Assembly (NCBI RefSeq): GCF_000384655.1
Contig: NZ_ARQI01000120.1
Coordinates: 1 to 64,000 of the forward strand
Origin: Brachyspira innocens ATCC 29796
GTDB taxonomy: Bacteria > Spirochaetota > Brachyspiria > Brachyspirales > Brachyspiraceae
Length of the DNA: 64,000 nucleotides
Reading direction: 5' to 3'
Shown one piece after another: positions 26,822 to 35,802 of this stretch. The translations under genes and the position numbers were made by a program. Position 1 is the stretch's first letter; each line of letters begins with the position of its first letter. The notes under the pieces are model-generated. The model was not told where the DNA came from, ran no database searches, and saw nothing but the letters and a program-made list of their open reading frames with translations.

Positions 26822-27253
26822 TTAGTCGTCAAATTTTTGTCCCATTAACTGTCCTTCAGAAGTTATAAATAGTTCCATAAAATTATTTAATTTCACTTTG
26901 TAATTGCCCCATTCTTTTTCTATTTCTATTATTACAGCATTAGGATAAGTATTTTTTATAGTGTTTGCTGCAGTTTGAGGTAAAGCACTGAAAGGAATAG
27001 TATTGTATTTTCCATCTATGCTATCCCATTCACCATTATACAAAAAGTCTATTTTAGAACCGTTTGATAATTTTACTTCAAATTTTCCGTCATCTCTTTC
27101 TGCTTTCCATATCTGAGCATCAGGATAAATTTGATGTATAAAGTTTTTAGCATTCTCTGGAAGTGAAGAAGCTGGAACTATCCAATCAGCAAAGGCACTT
27201 GAAGTAGAAATAATAGTCAAAGTTATTAATAAAGCAAATAATTTTTTAGTCAT
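26822..27253 (-). CDS. Secreted PepSY-like (DUF2874) protein, paralogue 1
   Basis: The 143-residue protein has a cleavable signal peptide (about 1-22, ending SAFA) and two repeats of the PepSY-like unit. Each has a Leu-Pro helix start (SSLPENAKNFI, SALPQTAANTI), a YP(D/N)A turn, and a strand pair (FEVKLSNGSKIDF, YKVKLNNFMELFI). It ends in GQKFDD. Such proteins are exported to the periplasm or envelope, but their role is unknown. Paralogues lie at 33275-33700 and 33732-34088. Confidence 0.8.
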   Translation of the reverse strand: MTKKLFALLITLTIISTSSAFADWIVPASSLPENAKNFIHQIYPDAQIWKAERDDGKFEVKLSNGSKIDFLYNGEWDSIDGKYNTIPFSALPQTAANTIKNTYPNAVIIEIEKEWGNYKVKLNNFMELFITSEGQLMGQKFDD

Positions 27254-27577
27254 AGTAAAATCTCCTTTTAATTTGTTTTCATATGTTCTTGTAAATTATC
27301 TTTACAATTATAAGTATATCCTAAAAGCAGATTTTGTCAATATATTTTACTATAATTTTACATAAAATTTACTTAAATTGTATAAATTTCATAATATCAT
27401 AATACATTTAATACTTATTATATTTTTATCAGCTAAAAACATATAAAAAAGTAAATATTTTTTTACTTTATTTAAATTAATTTAGTAAAATATTTAAATT
27501 ATAAACACTAATTCTATTGCAATTATTTAATTATAATATTAAAGTATTAAAAGAAAATCTATATAATTGGATAATTT
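27254..27577. other. Intergenic region between PepSY-like gene and DUF2157 pair
   Basis: This 324-bp divergent spacer is almost wholly A and T. It holds the upstream regions of both flanking genes. I see no ORF, repeat copy or strong hairpin. Confidence 0.6.
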
Positions 27578-27907
27578 ATGAATAATAAAAATATAAAATT
27601 AATAACTGATAAATTAGATGAGCTTATTAACTATTTAGAAAATAATAACTTGGAAGAATTTTTTCAAAATAAAAATGAGTTTTGCTCTATGATAATAAAT
27701 GAAAACAGTGAAGATTTTAATGATACTATAAAAGAAGATATAAAAATAATTGTTCCAGAAAATTTAATAGAAAGTTTTAAAAACTTTATAAAATATTTAA
27801 AAGTATTAAGATCAATGAAATCTGATGGAAATGACTATACACAATATACTTTAGATAATATAAGATATATAAGAAAAGAAATATTTAAAGATTTAAATAT
27901 ATTATGA
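27578..27907 (+). CDS. Small helical protein of unknown function
   Basis: A 109-residue, Asn/Glu/Lys-rich cytoplasmic protein, predicted all-helical, with no recognised motif. Its stop overlaps the start of the DUF2157 membrane protein (ATGA), so it is translationally coupled to it and may be its partner. No SD is clear at its own start. Confidence 0.65.
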   Translation: MNNKNIKLITDKLDELINYLENNNLEEFFQNKNEFCSMIINENSEDFNDTIKEDIKIIVPENLIESFKNFIKYLKVLRSMKSDGNDYTQYTLDNIRYIRKEIFKDLNIL

Positions 27908-28887
27908 GCAGTAAAAAAAGATTTATATTAAGAGAATTAAAAAAATGGAATAAAGATAATATCATAACAGATGAGCAGTTTAAAATATTATCAAATAAAT
28001 ATAAAGATGATTATATAGACTTTCAGCCTATAATAAGAGCCATAATGATAACAGGTATTATAATGGTTTCTATAGGTTTTATATCTTTTATAAGTTTTTA
28101 TATATTTTCTATTTACTTTATAGCATTTTTATTTGCTATTCTTTTTTTATCTGGATTTACAGCAGATGAGATTCTTAAAAGAAAAGAAATATATATGCCT
28201 AAAACTTCTTCTGCAATAATAGCAGTATCTTCAATATTTTTATCAGCATTTATTTTTACAGTGTCATATATAATAACTCATAATAAAGATAATTTTATTC
28301 TTTTATCTCTTGTAAGCATAATAATATTTTTTATAATAGCATATATAAAGAAAAATTATGCAGTACTTTCAATGGCAATAATAGGATTAATAACTTGGTA
28401 CGGACTTGAAGGTTTTGATATATCATCAATCGATTTAATGCTTAATAATTATATAAGGTTTATAACAACAAGCATATTTATATTTTTAATAGGCATAACA
28501 GATATAAATAAAAAACTTGGAAATAAATATTTAAAATTTTCATCTATTTATTATACAATAGGATTATTATATTTAAATATTATACTTGCTGTAATGTCGG
28601 TATTCGCTACATCAAGCGAGCCTATAATATTTCAATCTTCATCAGGAGAATTATTAATATACAGCATTTTATTTTTAATTTCAGATATTATAACTCTTAT
28701 AATAGGATACAGGTTAAAAATATATTCTATAGTAAAATTTTCAATATTTTTTATCATACTTAATATGTATATAAGATACTTTGAATATTTTTATCTGGAG
28801 ATGAACACTTGGATATTTTTTATAGTATTAGGGACATCCACTATACTAATAGGTGTAATAATAGAGCGTATTATAAAATATAGATAA
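27904..28887 (+). CDS. DUF2157-like integral membrane protein
   Basis: The 327-residue protein has a cytoplasmic N-terminal segment (about 1-45, FILRELKKWNKDNIITDEQFKIL), which is the typical DUF2157 opening. About nine hydrophobic helices follow to the end. The N-terminal segment resembles a short helical domain that senses or binds a partner, but no function is established for the family. It is coupled to the small upstream gene. Confidence 0.65.
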   Translation: MSSKKRFILRELKKWNKDNIITDEQFKILSNKYKDDYIDFQPIIRAIMITGIIMVSIGFISFISFYIFSIYFIAFLFAILFLSGFTADEILKRKEIYMPKTSSAIIAVSSIFLSAFIFTVSYIITHNKDNFILLSLVSIIIFFIIAYIKKNYAVLSMAIIGLITWYGLEGFDISSIDLMLNNYIRFITTSIFIFLIGITDINKKLGNKYLKFSSIYYTIGLLYLNIILAVMSVFATSSEPIIFQSSSGELLIYSILFLISDIITLIIGYRLKIYSIVKFSIFFIILNMYIRYFEYFYLEMNTWIFFIVLGTSTILIGVIIERIIKYR

Positions 28888-28977
28888 AACAATTATATTA
28901 TTAATAGTAATATTGACTTTTAAGCATATCAAGTGTATTATTCAATAAATAATGTATATATATAAAGGAGTTTTCTT

Positions 28978-29934
28978 ATGAGAAAGATAATAGTGTCTAT
29001 TATTGCGGTTTCTCTCTTAATTATTAGCTGTCAGAAAAGCAATAATTATAATTATGTTTTTGCTACAGGCGGAACTAGCGGAACTTATTATTCTTTCGGC
29101 GGAAGTATAGCAAGTATATGGAATGCCAATATAGAAGGAATGAATGTTACTGCTCAGTCTACAGGAGCTTCTGCTGAAAATTTAAGACTTCTTAACAGAC
29201 ATGAAGCTGATTTAGCATTTGTACAAAATGATGTTATGGACTATGCTTATAATGGTACAGACATATTCGCAGGAGAGGTATTAACTAATTTTTCTGCTAT
29301 GCTTACACTATACCCAGAGATAGTACAAATAGCTGCTACAAAATCAAGCGGTATAAAAACAATAGCTGATATGAAAGGCAAAAGAGTATCTGTTGGTGAT
29401 GCAGGAAGCGGCGTTGAGTTTAATGCTAAACAAATATTAGAAGCATACGGATTAACATTTGATGATATAAATAAATCAAATCTTTCATTTAAAGAATCAA
29501 GCGACGGACTTCAAAACGGTACATTAGATGCTTGTTTTATAGTGGCAGGTATACCTAATGCAGCATTACAGGAATTATCTTTATCAAGCGATATAGTATT
29601 AGTTTCTTTGGATCAGATTCAGTTAGATGAAATGCTTAGAAAATATAAATATTATACAGAAATAACAATACCTGCAAATACTTATAATAAAGTTGATACT
29701 GATACTAAAGCCATAGCAGTAAAAGCCACTATTGCTGTTAATAACAATATACCTGAAGATGTTGTTTATAATTTAATGAAAACATTGTTTGATAAAAAAT
29801 CTGATTTATCTGTAGCTCATGCTAAAGGCGAAGAATTAAATATTGATAATGCATATCAAGGTATATCAATACCATTTCACCCTGGTGCTTTAAAATATTA
29901 CAAAGAACTAGGATATGATGTAGGAAATAACTAA
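28978..29934 (+). CDS. TAXI-family TRAP transporter substrate-binding lipoprotein
   Basis: This 318-residue binding protein feeds a TRAP importer. The lipobox LIISC gives a lipidated C18. The mature protein opens with the TAXI hallmark FATGGTSGTYYSFGG, then STGASAENLRLLNRHEADLAFVQND, and later MKGKRVSVGDAGSGVEFNA. TAXI proteins commonly bind glutamate or other organic acids, but the ligand cannot be read here. A strong AAGGAG SD precedes the ATG. A hairpin after the gene separates it from the permease genes. Confidence 0.92.
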   Translation: MRKIIVSIIAVSLLIISCQKSNNYNYVFATGGTSGTYYSFGGSIASIWNANIEGMNVTAQSTGASAENLRLLNRHEADLAFVQNDVMDYAYNGTDIFAGEVLTNFSAMLTLYPEIVQIAATKSSGIKTIADMKGKRVSVGDAGSGVEFNAKQILEAYGLTFDDINKSNLSFKESSDGLQNGTLDACFIVAGIPNAALQELSLSSDIVLVSLDQIQLDEMLRKYKYYTEITIPANTYNKVDTDTKAIAVKATIAVNNNIPEDVVYNLMKTLFDKKSDLSVAHAKGEELNIDNAYQGISIPFHPGALKYYKELGYDVGNN

Positions 29935-29959
29935 TATCAATTTTTATATTCAAAATAAT

Positions 29960-29993
29960 ATATTCATCATCTTTTATTTAAGATGGTGAATAT
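29960..29993 (+). terminator. Intra-operon hairpin after the TAXI binding-protein gene
   Basis: A 14-bp stem (29960-29973 with 29980-29993, one G-U) and a 6-base loop, followed by A/T sequence without a long T run. It probably attenuates transcription or stabilises the upstream mRNA, so that the binding protein is made in excess over the permease. Confidence 0.6.
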
Positions 29994-30008
29994 ATTAAAA
30001 TTTTTATT

Positions 30009-30515
30009 ATGTTAAAAAAAATTATTTTATCTATAACAATTATCGTAATACTTATTATTTTATTATTTATACCGCTATTTCCAAGGCTGGTATTAAATAG
30101 TGTTAAAAATAATAAAATTAATATGATACTAAAAATTGATAATAAAAAATTTATTATTTCATATACTCATTCTGTAAATAGAGGCAGAGTAAGAGATTTT
30201 TATTTTATAGATAGAGACGGAAATATCGTATTAGATAAAACTAGATTTGTTTCATATGGTGCTGGTATTGCCGAGCCTGAAAAAAATGAAAATATTGTTA
30301 TCACTGATGATTATATAGAAATAAATAATATGAATAGAATTATTAAAAATTTCTATTTATTTATAGGTGTTGTTGCCAATCATACTATGATGATAGATGA
30401 TAAAGTTATAGAATTGGACAAATTTTTTGCACCTCAAACCAATATAAAGATAGAATATAAGAAATTATCTATATTCGATTATATAGTATCGTTTATATAC
30501 CAAATAAATCAATAG
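30009..30515 (+). CDS. DUF1850-like membrane-anchored protein
   Basis: The 168-residue protein has one N-terminal hydrophobic helix (about 4-28) and an external domain with the DUF1850 motif ISYTHSVNRGRVRDFY and a VSYGAGIAEP segment. DUF1850 genes are often found between TAXI binding-protein and fused TRAP permease genes, exactly as here, so an accessory role in that transporter is likely. It is 8 bp upstream of the permease gene. Confidence 0.7.
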   Translation: MLKKIILSITIIVILIILLFIPLFPRLVLNSVKNNKINMILKIDNKKFIISYTHSVNRGRVRDFYFIDRDGNIVLDKTRFVSYGAGIAEPEKNENIVITDDYIEINNMNRIIKNFYLFIGVVANHTMMIDDKVIELDKFFAPQTNIKIEYKKLSIFDYIVSFIYQINQ

Positions 30516-30523
30516 GAGGAAGT

Positions 30524-32497
30524 ATGAAACATAAAAATGAAATTCATATGATAACAGCTGAAGAAATAGATGATTATATGAGTAAATATGACAGCGAATC
30601 AAGATACAGAAGATACAATGATTGGAAAAAATATTTAATCATAGCAATATCAGTAATATTCTGTTTGTTTCAATTATATTCAATACTTTCTGGAAGAATT
30701 ACAGCACAGGTTGTAAGAGCTACACACTTGGCATTCGTCATGCTTTTAGCCTATTTACTTTTTCCAATGAAAAAAGATATGCCCAAAGATAAACTTCCTT
30801 GGTATGATGTAATACTTGCTATTATAGGTGCTGCTTCTTGGAGTTATATTACAGTCAATTTTGATTCTTTGGTAAGACGTGCAGGTATATATACATCAAC
30901 AGATATAATTATAGGTATAATAGGTATACTTCTTGTATTTGAAGCCTGCAGAAGAATAGTAGGTCTTCCTATACTTATAATATCAATAGTTTTTATTATA
31001 TATGCATTATTTGGAGCTTATGCACCTGGTTTTTTAAATCACAGAGGATACTCTCTTCAAAGATTAGTTTCGCATTTATTTTATAACACAGAAGGTATAA
31101 TGGGTACACCTATAGGGGCATCAGCCACATTTATTTTCTTATTTATATTTTTCGGAGCATTGCTTGATAAAACTGGAATAGGACAGTTTTTTATAGATAT
31201 ATGTAATGCTATAGCTGGAGGTTTTGACGGAGGACCTGCAAAAGTAGCTGTACTTACAAGTGCTATGTTTGGTACTGTTTCTGGAAGTTCTGTTTCTAAT
31301 ACCGTAGGTACTGGAAGTTTTACAATACCTATGATGAAATCTTTAGGATATAGACCTGAATTTGCAGGTGCTGTTGAGGCTTCTGCTTCCACTGGAGGAC
31401 AGTTAATGCCTCCTATAATGGGTGCTGCTTCTTTTCTTATGGCTGAAAGTTTGGGCATACCTTATATGCAGGTTGCTAAAGCGGCTATTATTCCAGCTAT
31501 TTTATATTTTACTGGTATATTTATAATGGTGCATTTAGAGGCCAAAAAAACAGGACTTAAAGGTTTATCAAAAGATTCTCTTCCTAAAATAGGAGAGCTT
31601 TTGATGAAAAAGGGATATTTAGTTATTCCTCTACTTACTATAATATATTTCTTTGTACTTGGTAAAACTGCTATATATGCAGGACTAATGGGTATTATTG
31701 CTGCGGCTATAGTTGCTGTAGTTAACTCTATAGTAGACATCATAATGAAAAGAAAAGTAAGTTTCGGGTTTAATGATTTGATAGATGTTTTTGTTAATGC
31801 TGCTAGAAATATTATAAGTGTTGCTATTGCTTGTGCTATGGCTGGTATTATAATAGGAGTTATTACTTTAACAGGTTTAGGATTAAAAATAGGTGCTGGC
31901 TTAATATCAATATCTGGGGGAATACCTATACTTTTATTATTTTTAACTATGATAAGTTCTATTATACTTGGTATGGGAGTTCCTACTACTGCTAACTATC
32001 TTATTACTTCTACAATAGCTGCAAGTGCTATAATAGGTTTAGGGTATGAACCTTTAGCTGCTCATATGTTTGTATTTTATTTTGGTATTATAGCCGATGT
32101 TACTCCTCCTGTTGCTTTAGCTGCTATGGCTGGTGCGGCTATTGCTAAATCAGATCCGCTTAAAACTGGAATAGAGGCTACAAAACTTTCAATAGGGGCA
32201 TTTATTATTCCTTATATGTTTATATTTAATCCAGATATACTAATGATTAATACTACTATAGCTGATATTATACCTATACTTATAACTTCGCTTATAGGTA
32301 TGTTCGGAGTATCTGCAGGATTAGAAGGTTATGTATTTAGAAAATGCAAACCTTATGAAAGAATATTATTTATTATAGCAGGTCTTCTTTCTATATATCC
32401 TGAAGTTTATAGTGATATTATAGGAATAGGAATTATAGCTATACTAGTCATTATACAAATCATTACAAAAAGAAAAAATCAGGCTGCAACTGCTTAA
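30524..32497 (+). CDS. TRAP transporter permease, fused small and large subunits
   Basis: The 657-residue inner-membrane protein joins the 4-helix DctQ-like part (about 35-170) and the 12-helix DctM-like part (about 180-640), the form that works with TAXI binding proteins. The DctM-like region shows GTVSGSSVSNTVGTGSFTIP, ASTGGQLMPPIMGAASF and the repeated GMGVPTTANYLI / FGIIADVTPPVALAA segments. A GGAGG SD (30516-30520) lies before the ATG. It imports the TAXI ligand using an ion gradient. Confidence 0.93.
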   Translation: MKHKNEIHMITAEEIDDYMSKYDSESRYRRYNDWKKYLIIAISVIFCLFQLYSILSGRITAQVVRATHLAFVMLLAYLLFPMKKDMPKDKLPWYDVILAIIGAASWSYITVNFDSLVRRAGIYTSTDIIIGIIGILLVFEACRRIVGLPILIISIVFIIYALFGAYAPGFLNHRGYSLQRLVSHLFYNTEGIMGTPIGASATFIFLFIFFGALLDKTGIGQFFIDICNAIAGGFDGGPAKVAVLTSAMFGTVSGSSVSNTVGTGSFTIPMMKSLGYRPEFAGAVEASASTGGQLMPPIMGAASFLMAESLGIPYMQVAKAAIIPAILYFTGIFIMVHLEAKKTGLKGLSKDSLPKIGELLMKKGYLVIPLLTIIYFFVLGKTAIYAGLMGIIAAAIVAVVNSIVDIIMKRKVSFGFNDLIDVFVNAARNIISVAIACAMAGIIIGVITLTGLGLKIGAGLISISGGIPILLLFLTMISSIILGMGVPTTANYLITSTIAASAIIGLGYEPLAAHMFVFYFGIIADVTPPVALAAMAGAAIAKSDPLKTGIEATKLSIGAFIIPYMFIFNPDILMINTTIADIIPILITSLIGMFGVSAGLEGYVFRKCKPYERILFIIAGLLSIYPEVYSDIIGIGIIAILVIIQIITKRKNQAATA

Positions 32498-32512
32498 GAA
32501 TCATAAAATATT

Positions 32513-32537
32513 AGGGGGTGTAAAAAGCCCCTTTTTA
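32513..32537 (+). terminator. Terminator of the TAXI-TRAP operon
   Basis: AGGGG/CCCCT stem with a 10-base loop and five T residues, 16 bp after the permease stop. Confidence 0.8.
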
Positions 32538-32594
32538 TTATATAAACTATATTAAATATACTTCAAAAATTATTTTCAAAAGAAAGAAGCATAC

Positions 32595-33245
32595 CTATAG
32601 GCTATTTGTATCCCTAAAATCTAAATTGCCGTACGCTTCGCCTTTTGTAATTTCTGGTACATCAACATTTTTAAGATTAAATCCCCAATCATAGCCTAGA
32701 TAAAGTCCTATAGCTATAGCCATATCCTCTCTGAAAAATATATTATAATCAGCTATGAACTTCAAATATGTTCTAGGAGTGCTTTTTCCATCTGAAGTAT
32801 AATCTTTTCCCTTGTATTGTATTGTAAGACCTGGTCCTAAAGATAATTTTACTCCTATGTCCAAACCTAAAGAGAAATTCCTTATATAAACTTTAGGCAT
32901 ACCGCCAAAACTAAGTGAATGAGCTTCATAAATATAATTTATATTTATGTTGTTTTTATGAATAGTTGTTTTATTATATGAATATCCGAAAGTTCCTAAA
33001 AAACTCATGCTAACTAAATCAGTTATTCCTAAATAATATCCAAGTCCTATACCAACCCCGCTTTGAAAATTTACTTCATTGCCTGTAATATCATATTTAG
33101 GAATACTTCCATGCGGTATCATTATTCCCATTCCTATAGGTACATTAATATTAAAATCAAGCCCATGTCTTATTATTAGAGGATAAATATTTTGAGGTAT
33201 AGCTAATATTATCAATAATATAATTATATAATGTTTTTTTATCAT
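32595..33245 (-). CDS. Exported beta-barrel-like protein
   Basis: The 216-residue product has a signal peptide (about 1-22). The mature part consists of alternating amphipathic strands rich in Gly and aromatic residues (GVGIGLGYYLGITDLVSMSFLGTFGYSY, FSLGLDIGVKLSLG, MAIAIGLYLGYDWGF). This suggests a small outer-membrane barrel. The end (NLDFRDTNSL) lacks the terminal aromatic strand expected of a complete barrel, so it may be truncated or carry a tail. It is followed upstream by two PepSY-like genes on the same strand. Confidence 0.6.
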   Translation of the reverse strand: MIKKHYIIILLIILAIPQNIYPLIIRHGLDFNINVPIGMGIMIPHGSIPKYDITGNEVNFQSGVGIGLGYYLGITDLVSMSFLGTFGYSYNKTTIHKNNININYIYEAHSLSFGGMPKVYIRNFSLGLDIGVKLSLGPGLTIQYKGKDYTSDGKSTPRTYLKFIADYNIFFREDMAIAIGLYLGYDWGFNLKNVDVPEITKGEAYGNLDFRDTNSL

Positions 33246-33274
33246 ATTTTTTTCCGTTTTATATTTTTATATTT

Positions 33275-33700
33275 TTAATCATCAAATTTCTGACCTAGAA
33301 GCTGTCCGTTATTTGCATCTATATAAAGCTCCATCATATTATTGAGTTTTACTTCGTATATATTCCATTTCTTTTTGATTTTAGTTATTACGGTATTGGG
33401 ATAAGTTTTAGTCACAGTATTTGCTACAGACTTAGGAAGTATATTTGAAGGTAAGGCTGTATAGTTACCTTCTATCTCTTTTAAATCCCCATTTCTAAAA
33501 AACTCTATTTCTACTCCATTATCCAAAGCTATTTCATAAGTTTTTCTATCCATTTCAGCATAAATAATGGCAGTATTTTGAAAATATGTTTTTATAAACT
33601 GAAGTATACTGCTTGGTAGCTGATTTGGTGCAATATACATTCCATCAGCATAGGATAAAATAGATACTGTTAAAAATAATAATATTATTTTCTTATTCAT
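33275..33700 (-). CDS. Secreted PepSY-like (DUF2874) protein, paralogue 2
   Basis: The 141-residue protein has a signal peptide and the same two-unit layout as the copy at 26822-27253: QLPSSILQFI, then YEIALDNGVEIEFF, then ILPKSVANTVTKTYPN, then YEVKLNNMMELYI, ending GQKFDD. The first repeat has lost the usual aromatic/Asp turn. It lies 29 bp upstream of the barrel-like gene and 31 bp downstream of a decayed third copy, so the three may be one transcript. Confidence 0.78.
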   Translation of the reverse strand: MNKKIILLFLTVSILSYADGMYIAPNQLPSSILQFIKTYFQNTAIIYAEMDRKTYEIALDNGVEIEFFRNGDLKEIEGNYTALPSNILPKSVANTVTKTYPNTVITKIKKKWNIYEVKLNNMMELYIDANNGQLLGQKFDD

Positions 33701-33731
33701 GTTTCCTCTTGTTTTTATTTTTTAATTGATA

Positions 33732-34088
33732 TCATGTGTTTTCTGTCAGATTAGCATTCCTGCAAAATTTATAATTATCTAAACTAATAACATACATATT
33801 ACATTTTTTTATTATTTTTATAATAGCCTCATTCGGATTTACTCTACTAATAACTTTTTTATCTATAAAATTTGTAGGTATTTTTAAAGAATTTCTATCT
33901 ATTTCATTCCATATACCGTTATTAAAAACTACTTTATATATTAGTTTTTGAATATCTGCTATATCATTATAATTAAAATAATCTTTAATAAAATTTACAG
34001 ATTTATCAGGAAATACATTACTATAGGAAAGCACAATTTTACATAAGAGTACAAATAATAATATTATTATGATAAATCTTTTAAACAT
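33732..34088 (-). CDS. Degenerate PepSY-like paralogue 3
   Basis: The 118-residue product keeps a signal peptide and recognisable pieces of the PepSY-like unit (DKSVNFIKDYF, KVVFNNG, WNEIDRNSLKIPTNFIDKKV, MYVISLDNY). It has a deletion of about 15 residues in the first strand region and has lost the conserved GQKFDD end. It is open but looks decayed. It may be a pseudogene in progress. Confidence 0.55.
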   Translation of the reverse strand: MFKRFIIIILLFVLLCKIVLSYSNVFPDKSVNFIKDYFNYNDIADIQKLIYKVVFNNGIWNEIDRNSLKIPTNFIDKKVISRVNPNEAIIKIIKKCNMYVISLDNYKFCRNANLTENT

Positions 34089-34256
34089 GCTGTATTATTG
34101 TAATTTTTTTATACATATAATGATTACATATATAATATAACAAAATTTTCTATAAATATCAATAAAAATAATAATTAAAAAATTAAAATAATCTAGTAAT
34201 TAATAAAAAATGATATAAAATATATAAATAGCTAATTTCTTTTTTGGATAATTATT

Positions 34257-35696
34257 ATGATAATAGATTTAAAAAAATATATGTCTGTAACATTATCTCA
34301 TATAAAGACATGCATTAAGAGTATAGCTGATAAACAATTTGATATTATACTAATTAATGAAGACGGTATATTGAGTTTTATTCCATATGATAAAGCAGAA
34401 GAGGTTTTTAAATCTTTAGAGAATAACGGTTATATTGATAAATGCACTATTTATATAAATAAGCAATTCGGTGATATTATCGGAACACAGGAAAGTATAG
34501 ATGTGAATAAGCAGCATGCAGATATACATGATATTAATATATTTTACAAATTATATAAGAATTGTATATTTGAATCTGATAAGGAATATTATAATTCTCA
34601 TTTTAATGAATTAATATCTATAAGACATGTTGAAAGAATAGAATATTTAAAAAACTCGTTTAACAAATTAAAAATGTTTATCTCCCAAAGTAAATTAGAT
34701 TTAGAGCTTGCCAAATTAATAGGAAATATTTTAACAGATATAGGTATTATAGAGCGTTTAAATCTTATATATCATTTGAACTATATAAAACAAAATAGTA
34801 TATCCAATTTGAAAGATTATCAGAATGTTAAGAAAGATGATCTTATATTTGCAGATATTATAGGTACCATAGTCAATCTGCTTGAAAAAGAGTACGAAAC
34901 TTTTGGCATATTTGATAATTTATCTTCTTTTAGTGATGATAATGTTATATCACACAGCAACAGAGTTTTTGTTATGATGGTTGAGTTTCTGCATTACTAT
35001 AATGAAGAGATATCAAGAGGAATAGCTTCAAAACTTAGGGTTGATTATAGAAGAAAATATTATTCTTTTTTTAATGATATAGGAAGGAAATTTAATCTGC
35101 TTACTAAAGCTGACAGAATAGAAGATATATCAAGAGTAGGATTTAGAAAGATAGAGCAGAATGAAATAAAATATTATGCAAGAGCAGCATTTTGGCATGA
35201 TATAGCACTTGTTGATGTTTTGCCTAATATTCCTATTGTTGAGAATAATGAAGGAGATAATCATTCTATACTTGGCTTTAATCTTTTAAAATACTGCATG
35301 GCACAAAATGAATATACATACACTACAGTAGGGCTTCATCATGAATATTACGGATTTGGATATGGAATATTTATGAATATGTATAATAAGCAGTTTGCAA
35401 ATAAAAATTTTAATAATATAGAACATATATTAACTTATGATCCTAGCGATATTAATAGTTTATTAGCTTTATCATATTTTCCAGCTAAAGTATTAGAAAT
35501 AGTTGATTCTTATGATAGTTTGCATATTAAATTTTCTAAAAATAAAGAGATAGGAAATATAGCAAATGAAGTTATTTCTTTTATGTATGAGAATTTTTTG
35601 GAAGATAATATAAAAATAGATCCCATAATTTTTCATATATTTATAAAATATTTGGAAAATGTTAGGAATGCTTCTATATATGACTGTCCTTTATAA
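34257..35696 (+). CDS. HD-GYP-like phosphohydrolase, paralogue 2
   Basis: The 479-residue paralogue of the protein at 21905-23356 has the same layout: a variable N-terminal half and an HD domain with SHSNRV, AFWHDIAL, NHSILGF, GLHHEYYGFGYG and EIVDSYDSL. All metal-ligand positions remain. The GYP motif is GYG and the Lys of the usual HDIGK is not kept, so cyclic-di-GMP cleavage is not assured. It stands alone before the sigma factor gene. Confidence 0.7.
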   Translation: MIIDLKKYMSVTLSHIKTCIKSIADKQFDIILINEDGILSFIPYDKAEEVFKSLENNGYIDKCTIYINKQFGDIIGTQESIDVNKQHADIHDINIFYKLYKNCIFESDKEYYNSHFNELISIRHVERIEYLKNSFNKLKMFISQSKLDLELAKLIGNILTDIGIIERLNLIYHLNYIKQNSISNLKDYQNVKKDDLIFADIIGTIVNLLEKEYETFGIFDNLSSFSDDNVISHSNRVFVMMVEFLHYYNEEISRGIASKLRVDYRRKYYSFFNDIGRKFNLLTKADRIEDISRVGFRKIEQNEIKYYARAAFWHDIALVDVLPNIPIVENNEGDNHSILGFNLLKYCMAQNEYTYTTVGLHHEYYGFGYGIFMNMYNKQFANKNFNNIEHILTYDPSDINSLLALSYFPAKVLEIVDSYDSLHIKFSKNKEIGNIANEVISFMYENFLEDNIKIDPIIFHIFIKYLENVRNASIYDCPL

Positions 35697-35731
35697 TTAT
35701 TAAAAATTAATTATACTGCTTGACAATTTGT

Positions 35732-35766
35732 GAAAATCTTATATCCTTATAGAAAGATTTTCGTTT
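35732..35766 (+). terminator. Probable terminator after HD paralogue 2
   Basis: A perfect 9-bp stem GAAAATCTT/AAGATTTTC (35732-35740, 35754-35762) followed by GTTTTTAT. It also lies in the leader of the sigma factor gene and could attenuate it. Confidence 0.6.
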
Positions 35767-35802
35767 TTATTGTTATAAAATGTTTGTATTTTAGGAAAGT
35801 AA

